A stretch of 64,000 nt of DNA. Origin: Maribacter polysaccharolyticus. GTDB taxonomy: Bacteria; Bacteroidota; Bacteroidia; Flavobacteriales; Flavobacteriaceae. A program made the translations under genes and the position numbers. Shown piece by piece: positions 34,136 to 42,591 of this stretch. The notes beneath the pieces were generated by a model. That model ran no database searches. It had not been told where the DNA came from and saw only the letters and a program-made list of their open reading frames with translations. Location: positions 247,975-311,974 of the forward strand of contig NZ_JARBUY010000001.1 of assembly GCF_028882255.1 (NCBI RefSeq), given 5' to 3'. Position 1 is the first letter of the stretch. Each line of letters begins with the position of its first letter.

Positions 34136-35077
34136 TTAATATAGATATCGGGTTAATTGTCCTGCCTCGACCATGACAAATCGGAATACCAGACCGCCTA
34201 TCAAAATAAGGATGGCAGGGACGACGACCGGAACTTTATACCCCCTTAATTCCATGATTTCCAAAAGTCCGGGAAGGAGTAATCCCAGTATTACCACAAA
34301 TACAAAGAACATTACCGTAAACTCTCCGTTTACCAATAGTTGCATGGCCTCCAATTGCACTTCAGAACCAGCCCAATAACCCATGATCATATGCACGATA
34401 AGGGCCAATTCTATAATGATGAGACCGATATCGATTTTACTGAAAAGACTTCGTTCGCTATGCGATTTTGAAAAAAGAATAATGGTCGCCGCTGCGGTGG
34501 ACAACCCTGACACCAAGAACAATGGGCCTAAGATCGCGTTGTTCCATAAGGGACGTGCATTAAAGGCAGAAAGCAGAATACCCGTATAGATACCTAGGAC
34601 CACGGAAAGGGGAATGAGGGCATACGCCATATTCATTCGATTCTTGACCAAAAAAGCTTGGAATTTATCCAAAAAGCCGAATTTCAATCCCATATTCGGG
34701 AACAATTCCTTCCAATAACTAAAAACCCATAGCATGGACAGGGGAGTGGTCAGGAGCAATACCCAAGCCCCCCAAGACATGGGTGACTCTATTCTGATCG
34801 TCGTGTATAATCGCCAAAAATAGATCTTATGGTTAAGGTCATAAAACAAGGCCATTAAACCGACAACCAGGGCCATAGGCGCTATCATTACCGCATACTT
34901 AACCGCTGCCGGGGTTTCCCCGTCTTTTTTAAGTACGGTAGAAACTGCGGCAAAGAACAAAAGGCCGGCTGCCAGTCCACCCAAAAAAAGATACAACGAA
35001 ATTGGCCAATGCCAAATTTGCAAAGATGGGTCGATATTCGGTATGTTTCTACCACTCGTGAACAGTTCTTCTTCCAT
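34136..35077 (-). CDS. NrfD/PsrC-type quinone-reactive membrane subunit
   Basis: 313 aa, about eight or nine helices, family NrfD/PsrC. It anchors the molybdopterin complex in the membrane and exchanges electrons with menaquinone. Recognisable parts are ISLYLFLGGLAAGLLFFAAV near the N-terminus, MSWGAWVLLLTTPLS and a C-terminal LILIGGLVFRFVMVEAGQ. Third gene of the operon, 9 bp after the iron-sulfur subunit. The role in direction (reduction or oxidation) is not decided by this subunit. Confidence 0.9.
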   Translation of the reverse strand: MEEELFTSGRNIPNIDPSLQIWHWPISLYLFLGGLAAGLLFFAAVSTVLKKDGETPAAVKYAVMIAPMALVVGLMALFYDLNHKIYFWRLYTTIRIESPMSWGAWVLLLTTPLSMLWVFSYWKELFPNMGLKFGFLDKFQAFLVKNRMNMAYALIPLSVVLGIYTGILLSAFNARPLWNNAILGPLFLVSGLSTAAATIILFSKSHSERSLFSKIDIGLIIIELALIVHMIMGYWAGSEVQLEAMQLLVNGEFTVMFFVFVVILGLLLPGLLEIMELRGYKVPVVVPAILILIGGLVFRFVMVEAGQLTRYLY

Positions 35078-35086
35078 GTTAAAGGC

Positions 35087-35620
35087 TTATATTAAATAAT
35101 AAACTTGGGGTTTGGTTCCGGCTTCTGGAGCCAAGGTTTTATGTTTTCTTTCTTTAAGCAATTGTGACACTTCGCTGTTGGGGTTATCCAAATCCCCGAA
35201 ATACATGCACTTGGTAGGACAAACCGAAACGCAGGCAGGAAGTTGGCCTTTTTCGAGCCTATGGTGACAAAATGTACACTTATCCACATACCCTTCAGGA
35301 TGTTGGTATCTGGCATCATAAGGACATGATTCGATACAGGCCCCACAACCGATACATTCATCAGGGGTCACCAATACGATGCCACCATCGATGATATGAC
35401 TTGCCCCAGTAGGACAACAGCGTACACAGGGTGCATTTTCGCAATGATTGCAACGTTCGGATCGTAATTCCAATTCAAGATTGGGGTAGGCCCCTTCAAC
35501 CCGTTCGGTAATCCAATCCCTGCAATAGCCGATAGGAACATTGTTCTCTGTTTGGCAGGCAACAACGCAGTCACTACAACCTACACACTTTTTGGTGTCT
35601 ATGACCATGGCATATCTCAT
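35087..35620 (-). CDS. Four-cluster ferredoxin subunit (PsrB/PhsB type)
   Basis: 177 aa with four Cys groups: CVGCSDCVVACQ, CNHCENAPCVRCCPTG, CIGCGACIESCPYDARY and CTFCHHRLEKGQLPACVSVCPT. These hold four [4Fe-4S] clusters that pass electrons between the catalytic and membrane subunits. There is no signal peptide, as expected for a subunit carried out with the Tat-bearing partner. Its start overlaps the catalytic gene's stop by 4 bp (ATGA), so subunits are made together. Confidence 0.94.
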   Translation of the reverse strand: MRYAMVIDTKKCVGCSDCVVACQTENNVPIGYCRDWITERVEGAYPNLELELRSERCNHCENAPCVRCCPTGASHIIDGGIVLVTPDECIGCGACIESCPYDARYQHPEGYVDKCTFCHHRLEKGQLPACVSVCPTKCMYFGDLDNPNSEVSQLLKERKHKTLAPEAGTKPQVYYLI

Positions 35621-37860
35621 ACTTCAACGGTTTTAAATGGATTTTCTTTAAGAATCTTGACAAAGTTCCCACGCATGCCCGTACCTCCCATTATGGGATC
35701 TATGGCCACTTGGCTGATCAACTGGGTATCACTGGCCCCTTTACCATGTGCACGTCCCAATTTTTTGTTGTTATGGCCAAAACCATGGACCATATAAACG
35801 GAATCCCATCGGATCCTTTCCGTAACACGTACCCGAATGGGGAATGAGGATTGCACCCCGTCCTGATTCTCCAACCAAACATATTGTCCCTTTTTCAGAT
35901 CTAAAATCCGGGCGACCCTGGGGTTTACCCAAAGATCGTTCTCACTCTTTAGATCGTTTAGATTGGGATTGTTCACGGTTCTACTAAAAGTATGCATGGG
36001 CGAACGACCATAATTCAATCGATAATATCCGGGAGCGGGTTCCGGATGTTTCGTATACTTTGGCATGGGGTCGAAACCTTGACTTTCCAAATCCTCCGAG
36101 TAAAACTCGATTTTACCACTACTGGTATAGAATTCATAATCCTGACCCTCCTGCAAATACATGGGTCCGGACGTTCTCGGGAATTTTTTCACCCCTATTT
36201 TTTCCATTTCCTCCAAGGAAGTCCCCATTTGTTCCAATTGCCAAGCTATGACCTCTTTATAATCCTCATATTTAAAATAGTCGTGCAAGCCCAATTTTTC
36301 ACCCAATTGTTTTGCAATCCACCAAGCGGGTTTCGAATTGAATCTTGGCTCCACGGCGGGCATGCGCAATGCAATTGAAGGCTCACGGTTCGTGGCCGAA
36401 CGAATTCCGTCATAACGTTCCAGATAGGTACATTCGGGCAGGACAACATCGGCGTAACCGGTAATTTCCATCGGCATGGTATCTACGACCACCATAAATT
36501 CAAGGGCATCGATGGCTTCTTCCAATAATTTCTTGTTCGGAATGGAATTGTTCAAATTGGTTCCGGCCACCAACCAAGCTTTTATAGGATGCACATTATC
36601 CGCTGAAGGTAGCGAGGCCTTTATCAATTCATTGGTAATTCCCATTTCGGCAAATGGGTATTTTTCACCGATTTCTTTCCAGCCCCATTTCGGGGTAGGA
36701 TAGGGAGGATGTGGAAACTTGGGGATACTTATTTTTTCTTTAAAATAGAATCCTCCCCTACGGCCCCATGACCCCAAGAGACCATTCAATATGGCCATGG
36801 CCCTTGCCCTTTGGGTGTCATCGCCATACCAGGTAACATGCCGTCCCGGATGGATTATGGTCGAAGGGGCAGCTGCCGCCATGATTCGTGCCGTTTTCCT
36901 GATTTCCTCAGGTTTTATGGTAGTGACCCCATAGGCCCATTCCGGGGTATATTGTTGTACATGATCTTTTAACTCCTCAAATCCCAGCGTATACTTTTCC
37001 ACATAGTCCTTATCATATAAACCCTCATTGATGATCACATTCATCCATGCCAGTAAAAGGGCAATATCGGTCGAAGGCTTAATGGCCAACCAGTGTTGTG
37101 ATTTGCTTGCTGCCGTTGAAAGGCGGGGATCCACGGCAATGATCGTGGCCCCATTATCAATGGCATCGGACATCTCCTGCACTTGGGTGTTATGCATATT
37201 CTCACCAATATGCGATCCTATCAGAACCAAACATTTGGTATCCCTAATGTCGGTAGGTTCGGGGGAACCCACCCAGGAGCCAAAGGTCAAGGCAAATCCT
37301 GCTTCCCTTGGTCCACGACATTGGGCGTATGCCGGCTCCGCTATACTATCAGAACCATAGGCCTTGAACAAATGTTCAAAATGCGAACCTGGGGAACCGT
37401 GTTTCAATAAACCCATGCTCTCTGCACCGTATTTTTCCTTTATTCCTTTCATTTTTGTGGCAATCAAGGTCAATGCCTCGTCCCAACTGGTTTCCACAAA
37501 GGTTTCTTCCCCATTTACAACCTTCCGTACCAAGGGTTTTTTTAATCGATCATTGTCCGAATACATACCAACCCCACCTGTTCCTCGAGGACATAACCTA
37601 CCATTGCAATGGGGATCGATATCGTTACCGATTATCTTATGAATGGTGCCTTTACTATCGGAATGCACCCATCCGGCACATTTCCAGAAACAAACTTCAC
37701 AATATGTTGCTGTCTGTCTTAATTTTTCAAGGGAATTTTCCAAGGCCAATCCCTCTAAATAGGAGTTTATCCCTAAGGATTCCATCGAGGAAGCCGCCAC
37801 TGCAACCCCTCCAAAGCCCAATGCCGAAATCTTAATAAATTTTCTTCTTGACGTACCCAT
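35617..37860 (-). CDS. Molybdopterin oxidoreductase catalytic subunit (PsrA/PhsA type)
   Basis: 747 aa from ATG 37860; the frame is open upstream to 37977 but only the inner start gives the Tat signal MGTSRRKFIKIS. The [4Fe-4S] motif uses C54, C57, C61 and C90 (YCEVCFWKC, GRLCPRG). C181 in AYAQCRGPREAGF is the likely Mo ligand, as in polysulfide and thiosulfate reductases. It is periplasmic. Substrates could be polysulfide, thiosulfate, sulfite or another sulfur compound; transporters and rhodaneses downstream support sulfur chemistry. First gene of a seven-gene operon. Confidence 0.9.
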   Translation of the reverse strand: MGTSRRKFIKISALGFGGVAVAASSMESLGINSYLEGLALENSLEKLRQTATYCEVCFWKCAGWVHSDSKGTIHKIIGNDIDPHCNGRLCPRGTGGVGMYSDNDRLKKPLVRKVVNGEETFVETSWDEALTLIATKMKGIKEKYGAESMGLLKHGSPGSHFEHLFKAYGSDSIAEPAYAQCRGPREAGFALTFGSWVGSPEPTDIRDTKCLVLIGSHIGENMHNTQVQEMSDAIDNGATIIAVDPRLSTAASKSQHWLAIKPSTDIALLLAWMNVIINEGLYDKDYVEKYTLGFEELKDHVQQYTPEWAYGVTTIKPEEIRKTARIMAAAAPSTIIHPGRHVTWYGDDTQRARAMAILNGLLGSWGRRGGFYFKEKISIPKFPHPPYPTPKWGWKEIGEKYPFAEMGITNELIKASLPSADNVHPIKAWLVAGTNLNNSIPNKKLLEEAIDALEFMVVVDTMPMEITGYADVVLPECTYLERYDGIRSATNREPSIALRMPAVEPRFNSKPAWWIAKQLGEKLGLHDYFKYEDYKEVIAWQLEQMGTSLEEMEKIGVKKFPRTSGPMYLQEGQDYEFYTSSGKIEFYSEDLESQGFDPMPKYTKHPEPAPGYYRLNYGRSPMHTFSRTVNNPNLNDLKSENDLWVNPRVARILDLKKGQYVWLENQDGVQSSFPIRVRVTERIRWDSVYMVHGFGHNNKKLGRAHGKGASDTQLISQVAIDPIMGGTGMRGNFVKILKENPFKTVEV

Positions 37861-37969
37861 AAAATCTTCTATCAAATTCCAAAGTGCATTATTGCATGCG
37901 AAACGATGTAAATTTACATGTCGCCCCCCTATGAAATAATGATAATTATCATATTTACAACAAGTTAAG

Positions 37970-37985
37970 TGTAACAAATGTTACA
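37970..37985. promoter_or_regulatory. CRP/FNR-type operator
   Basis: TGTAACAAATGTTACA: 7-bp half-sites TGTAACA/TGTTACA around AA, the shape of sites for CRP/FNR-family regulators such as oxygen or NO sensors. It is centred about 53 bp before the likely start of cytochrome transcription. Confidence 0.55.
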
Positions 37986-37994
37986 TAAGAACCA

Positions 37995-38024
37995 TTTGTC
38001 ATCCTGATTTATATTGTAATTTTG
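37995..38024 (+). promoter_or_regulatory. Promoter of the 12-haem cytochrome gene
   Basis: TTTG at 37995-37998 and TAATTTTG at 38017-38024 are spaced by 18 bp, a complete match to the Bacteroidetes promoter pattern. Confidence 0.75.
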
Positions 38025-38044
38025 AGGAGGGAAATCGGTATTCC

Positions 38045-39946
38045 ATGAGAAATAAAAAGGCACTTACGAACCTAAAAAGAATTGGCATTGTATTGGCCAT
38101 CACGGTTTTACTAGGCGCCGTTATCACGATCAAGTACTTTGGCTTTGGTAAAATGGGAAGCACGGCAACCCCGGAATATGTCCAGATTTCCCCTTCATCT
38201 GAAACTTGTATACAATGTCATTCGATTCCCAGTGGATTTTCGGAGTACCATAATCCGGAAGCCATAGGTTGTATAAGTTGCCATTTGGGTAACGGGCAAG
38301 TCTTGGAAAAGGAAAAATCCCATGAGGGTATGGTTTTGATTCCCGGAAATCTCAGTAACGCAACGGAAACCTGTGGGAAATGCCACCCTAACGAACTTTC
38401 AAAAATCGAAGCCTCCCTGATGACCACGAACAGTGGTATCGTGGCCGTGGATAAATTTATTTTCGGGGAAGCCGAAACACCGAATGATCACTATCATATT
38501 CAAGAAATAAAGCATTCGGCCTCTGAAAAACATCTACGGGACCTCTGTGCCAATTGCCATTTAGGAGCCGAAAAGACCACGTTGGGCGAAATAACCCCAT
38601 TGAGTCGGGGCGGAGGGTGCATTGCCTGTCATTTAAACTATGGGGAGGAGGCCCATACCGATCTGAAAAATTATATGCAAACCAATAAGGAATCGCTGCC
38701 AAAGGTCCACCCCTCAACCGATATTTTCATGAATGACCAACATTGTTTCGGATGCCATAGTCGATCTAGCCGCATATCCACGAATTATGAGGGATGGCAA
38801 GAAACGTTATTGGAAGGGGAGGAGGTTAAAGACAACCCTGATTACCGTATCTTGGAAGACTTAAGGGTCTACACCAAAAAAGAGGCCGATGTACACCATG
38901 CCAATTCGATGTTGTGTATAGACTGCCATTCGAGCCATGAGGTTATGGGCAATGGTAAATCCTATACCCATGAAGAACAAGCGGTAACCCTGCAATGTTC
39001 CGATTGTCATTATAAGGAAAATCCAAAGACCATCCCTTACGATTCGTTGGACCAAGAGTCCCTGCTCGTTTTCATGCATCGAAAATATACCCATAACGAC
39101 AAACCGATACTGATAGCCCAAGAAGATGGGCACCCTTTGGTGAATACCTTCTTAGAAGGGGACCAAGCGTACTTGATAGGAAAAAAGGATGGTCGGCTCC
39201 ATACGATAAATCCGCAGTCCAAAAGCTGTTCAAGGGACAATGCCCATAAGAATGTCAGTTGTGCCACCTGCCATTCTTCCTGGACCAATAAATGTATCGG
39301 TTGCCATAATGTATATGACAAAGATGACCCCAACGGATATGACCTATTGGACAAAAAGGATGTTACGGGCCAATGGGTTGAGCATGTTGCCGAATTCTTG
39401 ACCGCTTATCCATCACTGGGCGTACGGGAGACATCCCATGGTAAAATCTATGAGCCTGCCATCCCCGGGATGATCATGACCATTGATAAGGGCAGTTTTG
39501 AAAAGGGTCGAAAAGGAGAGGATATCTCCTTTCATCGACTATATGCCCCCAATGCACCACATACCACGACCAAAGCCGTTAGGGACTGCAAATCATGCCA
39601 TTCAAGTCCGGAAGCCTTGGGTTACGGCAATGGAAAATTAACCTATGAAACAAGAACGGGTTCGGGAGTTTGGCAATTTGACCCCGAATATGCCAAGAAT
39701 CCCAATGACGGCTTACCGGAAGATGCTTGGGTAGGCTTCATGAATGAAGGAAACCAAAATAAAATCAATACCACCCGCACCGATTTTAGGCCTTTAAGCA
39801 TAAAGGAACAGCAGCGAGTGTTATTGGTCGGGGCCTGTCTGCAGTGCCATTCGGGTACTTCCGAAGTCATGCAACGGAGTTTGGATAATTTTCAATCATT
39901 ACTCCAAAACCTAGATCCACAATGCATATTGCCAAACAATCCATAA
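38045..39946 (+). CDS. Dodecahaem c-type cytochrome
   Basis: 633 aa. One N-terminal membrane anchor (residues 13-34) holds a periplasmic domain. I count twelve CXXCH haem motifs: CIQCH, CISCH, CGKCH, CANCH, CIACH, CFGCH, CIDCH, CSDCH, CATCH, CIGCH, CKSCH and CLQCH. Extra His residues between them probably give bis-His ligation. It shows no clear match to NrfA, OTR, MccA or HAO by eye. Divergent from the Mo-oxidoreductase operon with shared palindromes, so it likely exchanges electrons with that complex or acts as its own sulfur- or nitrogen-compound reductase. Confidence 0.9.
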   Translation: MRNKKALTNLKRIGIVLAITVLLGAVITIKYFGFGKMGSTATPEYVQISPSSETCIQCHSIPSGFSEYHNPEAIGCISCHLGNGQVLEKEKSHEGMVLIPGNLSNATETCGKCHPNELSKIEASLMTTNSGIVAVDKFIFGEAETPNDHYHIQEIKHSASEKHLRDLCANCHLGAEKTTLGEITPLSRGGGCIACHLNYGEEAHTDLKNYMQTNKESLPKVHPSTDIFMNDQHCFGCHSRSSRISTNYEGWQETLLEGEEVKDNPDYRILEDLRVYTKKEADVHHANSMLCIDCHSSHEVMGNGKSYTHEEQAVTLQCSDCHYKENPKTIPYDSLDQESLLVFMHRKYTHNDKPILIAQEDGHPLVNTFLEGDQAYLIGKKDGRLHTINPQSKSCSRDNAHKNVSCATCHSSWTNKCIGCHNVYDKDDPNGYDLLDKKDVTGQWVEHVAEFLTAYPSLGVRETSHGKIYEPAIPGMIMTIDKGSFEKGRKGEDISFHRLYAPNAPHTTTKAVRDCKSCHSSPEALGYGNGKLTYETRTGSGVWQFDPEYAKNPNDGLPEDAWVGFMNEGNQNKINTTRTDFRPLSIKEQQRVLLVGACLQCHSGTSEVMQRSLDNFQSLLQNLDPQCILPNNP

Positions 39947-40088
39947 ACGATAGGGTTATTGGATCATTGATTAATTACCCTCCAATACCCATAACCTTAG
40001 GGATCATTCTGTAAAGAGCTTCCCAAAACCATTGAATCCATCCCTTTTTTGAACCTATTATAGGAGACATCCGATTCTTTTAATCTTT

Positions 40089-40108
40089 TTTTTAGATAAG
40101 CCTAAAAA
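40089..40108. promoter_or_regulatory. DtxR-type operator
   Basis: TTTTTAGATAAGCCTAAAAA: inverted repeat TTTTTAG/CTAAAAA resembling IdeR/DtxR boxes. It covers the -33 region of the promoter at 40116, so metal-loaded repressor would shut the operon. Confidence 0.6.
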
Positions 40109-40115
40109 TATTTTA

Positions 40116-40123
40116 TAATTTTG
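40116..40123 (+). promoter_or_regulatory. Promoter -7 element of the iron cluster
   Basis: TAATTTTG fits TAnnTTTG. The first start codon is only 9 to 16 bp on, so the mRNA leader is nearly absent. Confidence 0.6.
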
Positions 40124-40138
40124 TAAAAAATTGTGGCC

Positions 40139-40795
40139 ATGTTATCACAAGCTGAAGAAAATTATTTGAAGGAAATCTATGCCCTAGGGGAAGAAACCGA
40201 AGAATTGCTGAGTACCAATTCCATTGCAAAGAAAATGAGGACCAAGGCCTCTTCGGCCACAGACATGCTTCAAAAACTTGCCGGTAAGGGCTTGGTGGAT
40301 TACACCAAATACAAAGGCACCAGACTTTCTAAAGAAGGGGAAGCAAAGGCCATGGCCATTGTAAGGAAACATCGTTTATGGGAAACTTTTTTGGTAGCCA
40401 AACTGGGGTTTAGTTGGGATGAGGTACATGATATTGCGGAACAATTGGAGCATATTCAATCAAAGACCCTGACCAATAGATTGGATGCTTTCCTTGAATA
40501 CCCTTCCCATGATCCACATGGGCACCCCATTCCCAACACGAATGGAAAAATCGTGGCCTCGGAGGGTATCATCCTTGCCGATTTAAAGATCAACGAAAAA
40601 GGGGTCTTGGTAGGGGTAAAGAATGCCACCGATAGTTTGTTGAAATATTTAAACAAGATAAACATCACCATCGGGGATACCATCAAGGTACTCGACATTG
40701 AGCCTTTTGACGATTCGGTGACCATCGATAACAATGCGCAACAGATCACCATCTCAGGAAATGTGGCCAAAAACCTTTATATAAAATACAGATGA
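40139..40795 (+). CDS. DtxR/MntR-family metal-dependent repressor
   Basis: 218 aa from ATG 40139; an in-frame GTG lies at 40133. Winged-helix domain at 1-62 (AEENYLKEIYALGEE, then SSATDMLQKLAGKGLV). The dimer and metal domain spans 63-140, with likely ligands in RKHRLWETFL and AEQLEHIQ. An SH3-like end follows. It represses metal uptake when Fe or Mn is plentiful. It begins a four-gene operon with iron transport genes, favouring Fe2+ as ligand, though Mn2+ cannot be excluded. The operator is upstream at 40089. Confidence 0.92.
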   Translation: MLSQAEENYLKEIYALGEETEELLSTNSIAKKMRTKASSATDMLQKLAGKGLVDYTKYKGTRLSKEGEAKAMAIVRKHRLWETFLVAKLGFSWDEVHDIAEQLEHIQSKTLTNRLDAFLEYPSHDPHGHPIPNTNGKIVASEGIILADLKINEKGVLVGVKNATDSLLKYLNKINITIGDTIKVLDIEPFDDSVTIDNNAQQITISGNVAKNLYIKYR

Positions 40796-41811
40796 ACACC
40801 TATAATCCGTTTAACGCCCTATTGATATTCCTTGGTATTTGCCTTTTGGGATATCTGTTTTTTAGACCCAAACACGGTTGGTTTTGGCTTATAAAAAACA
40901 ATTCCACAACGACCCAAAAAGTTGTGGCCGAAGATATTCTGAAACGTTTGTACCATAATGAAAATGCAAGCAATTACCTGAATATCAACGATGTTGTGCG
41001 TATATTGAAACAAGACGAAAAAATGGTCGTTGAAAGCATCGACAAGATGGTAACCCTGGGCTGGGTTAAAATGGAAGGCGATATCGTACGATTGACCAAA
41101 TCGGGAAGTGATTATGCCTTACGGATTATCAGGGCCCATAGATTATGGGAACGGTACCTTGCCGATAAAACGGGATTCAACAAATCGGAATGGCATCAAC
41201 GTGCGGAAAGAAAAGAACATGAACTGACTATAGATGACACCGATTTACTGGCCAAAACCCTGGGAAACCCCCAATTCGACCCCCATGGTGACCCAATACC
41301 TACCATTTCGGGAAAAATGGCAAAACTTAAAGGGGTACCGGTATCGGAGTTAAACACCCGTACGATCGGAAGGATAATACACATCAAGGATAAACCCGAT
41401 ATCATTTACAAACAAATAATGGCGGAAAACATCCATATAGGGTCAATTATCCGAATAGTGGAAAAATCCCCCGAACGCATCGTATTCCATTCAGAAGGGG
41501 AGGCATTTAAATTAGCCCCGATAGTGGCAGGGAATATAACCGTTTCCGTTTTGGAAAAAGATGTCTCGTATGAAGAGGACATCCTTCGCCTAAATAGCCT
41601 TAAAAAAGACGAAATCGGGAAAATCATAGGTATTTCCAAGGAAATAAGAGGCGAAAGCAGAAGACGGTTATTGGATCTCGGATTTGTAAAAGGTGCCGAT
41701 GTCAGCATCGATTTACTGAACCCCTTGGGCGAACCCAAAGCCTATTTAATAAAAGGTACGAGTATCGCCTTACGAAACAATCAGGCATCAAAAATTTTAA
41801 TCAAAAAATAG
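40792..41811 (+). CDS. Membrane-tethered DtxR-FeoA fusion
   Basis: 339 aa, starting inside the stop of the previous gene (4-bp ATGA overlap). Residues 8-25 form a membrane helix (ALLIFLGICLLGYLFF), then a winged-helix and dimer part resembles DtxR (ALRIIRAHRLWERYL with the DtxR-like RAHRLWE; FDPHGDPIPT also as in the neighbour). The last 75 residues are a FeoA domain (SLKKDEIGKIIGISKEIRGE, RLLDLGFVKGADVSI). It is probably a regulator of FeoB activity at the membrane rather than, or as well as, a DNA-binding repressor. Confidence 0.88.
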   Translation: MNTYNPFNALLIFLGICLLGYLFFRPKHGWFWLIKNNSTTTQKVVAEDILKRLYHNENASNYLNINDVVRILKQDEKMVVESIDKMVTLGWVKMEGDIVRLTKSGSDYALRIIRAHRLWERYLADKTGFNKSEWHQRAERKEHELTIDDTDLLAKTLGNPQFDPHGDPIPTISGKMAKLKGVPVSELNTRTIGRIIHIKDKPDIIYKQIMAENIHIGSIIRIVEKSPERIVFHSEGEAFKLAPIVAGNITVSVLEKDVSYEEDILRLNSLKKDEIGKIIGISKEIRGESRRRLLDLGFVKGADVSIDLLNPLGEPKAYLIKGTSIALRNNQASKILIKK

Positions 41812-41814
41812 GCC

Positions 41815-42591
41815 ATGGAAGTAAAACCTAAAAGTGGATGTGAAACCTGTGCCCATTTTAATGCGGCAGGTTTAAAAAAACTGGGGGTGAACACCACCTC
41901 CTTTGATCATATCATCGCCTTGGCGGGCAACCCGAACACCGGCAAGAGTACGGTATTCAATGCCCTTACCGGTCTACGCCAACATACGGGCAATTGGCCA
42001 GGAAAGACCGTGACCCGGGCAGAAGGTGCATTTGAATACAATAACGAAAAATACAAATTGGTCGATTTACCCGGCACGTATTCCTTGTTGTCCACCTCGG
42101 AAGATGAAGAAGTGGCGAGGAATTTCATACTCTTTGGCAAGCCCACGGTAACCGTAATCGTGGTAGATGCCAGTAGGTTGGAACGCAACCTGAATTTGGT
42201 ATTGCAAATATTGGAGATCACCGATCGTGCGGTCCTGTGCCTTAACCTTATGGATGAGGCCAAACGTAATAAAATAGAGATCGACAGCCGATCTTTGGCG
42301 CGGGATTTGGGAATTCCCGTAGTACCCACCAGCGCAAGGTTCAATCAAGGGATTCCCGAATTGATACAGACCATTAGTGAAGTTGCAAGTGGTGCTATCG
42401 TCTGCAAACCCCATCGGATCAAGAACATCCCCAAGAACATTGAAAAGGCCGTTGAGCAATTAAGTGAAGAAATAAGAAAGGAATACCCCGACATTCCCAA
42501 TAGCAGATGGATCGCATTCCGCCTTTTGGAAGGGGATCAACATATTATCGAATTACTGAAATCCGGTGAATTTGAAGAATTTATGGCATGA
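41815..42591 (+). CDS. FeoB G-domain protein (split FeoB, part 1)
   Basis: 258-aa soluble part of the ferrous iron transporter: G1 GNPNTGKS (38-45), G2 region [10 protein letters not shown]3 DLPGTYSL, G4 NLMD and G5 TSAR, then the helical GDI domain to residue 255. In most bacteria this is fused to the membrane channel; here the channel is a separate gene overlapping by 4 bp. The N-terminus has an extra Cys-rich motif GCETCAHF that may bind metal or a cluster. It starts 3 bp after the DtxR-FeoA gene. Confidence 0.93.
   Translation: MEVKPKSGCETCAHFNAAGLKKLGVNTTSFDHIIALAGNPNTGKSTVFNALTGLRQHTGNWPGKTVTRAEGAFEYNNEKYKLVDLPGTYSLLSTSEDEEVARNFILFGKPTVTVIVVDASRLERNLNLVLQILEITDRAVLCLNLMDEAKRNKIEIDSRSLARDLGIPVVPTSARFNQGIPELIQTISEVASGAIVCKPHRIKNIPKNIEKAVEQLSEEIRKEYPDIPNSRWIAFRLLEGDQHIIELLKSGEFEEFMA

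Larger units (their letters stand above)
37861..38044. promoter_or_regulatory. Divergent control region of the sulfur island
   Basis: 184 bp between the oxidoreductase and the cytochrome, with three palindromes: ATGTAAATTTACAT (37906-37919), ATGATAATTATCAT (37939-37952) and TGTAACAAATGTTACA (37970-37985). The region also contains a strong promoter for the cytochrome. The arrangement suggests common control of both directions. Confidence 0.65.

Noticed and set aside
37861-37977. N-terminal extension of the Mo subunit
   Set aside because: It would bury the Tat signal and run through two palindromes of the control region.
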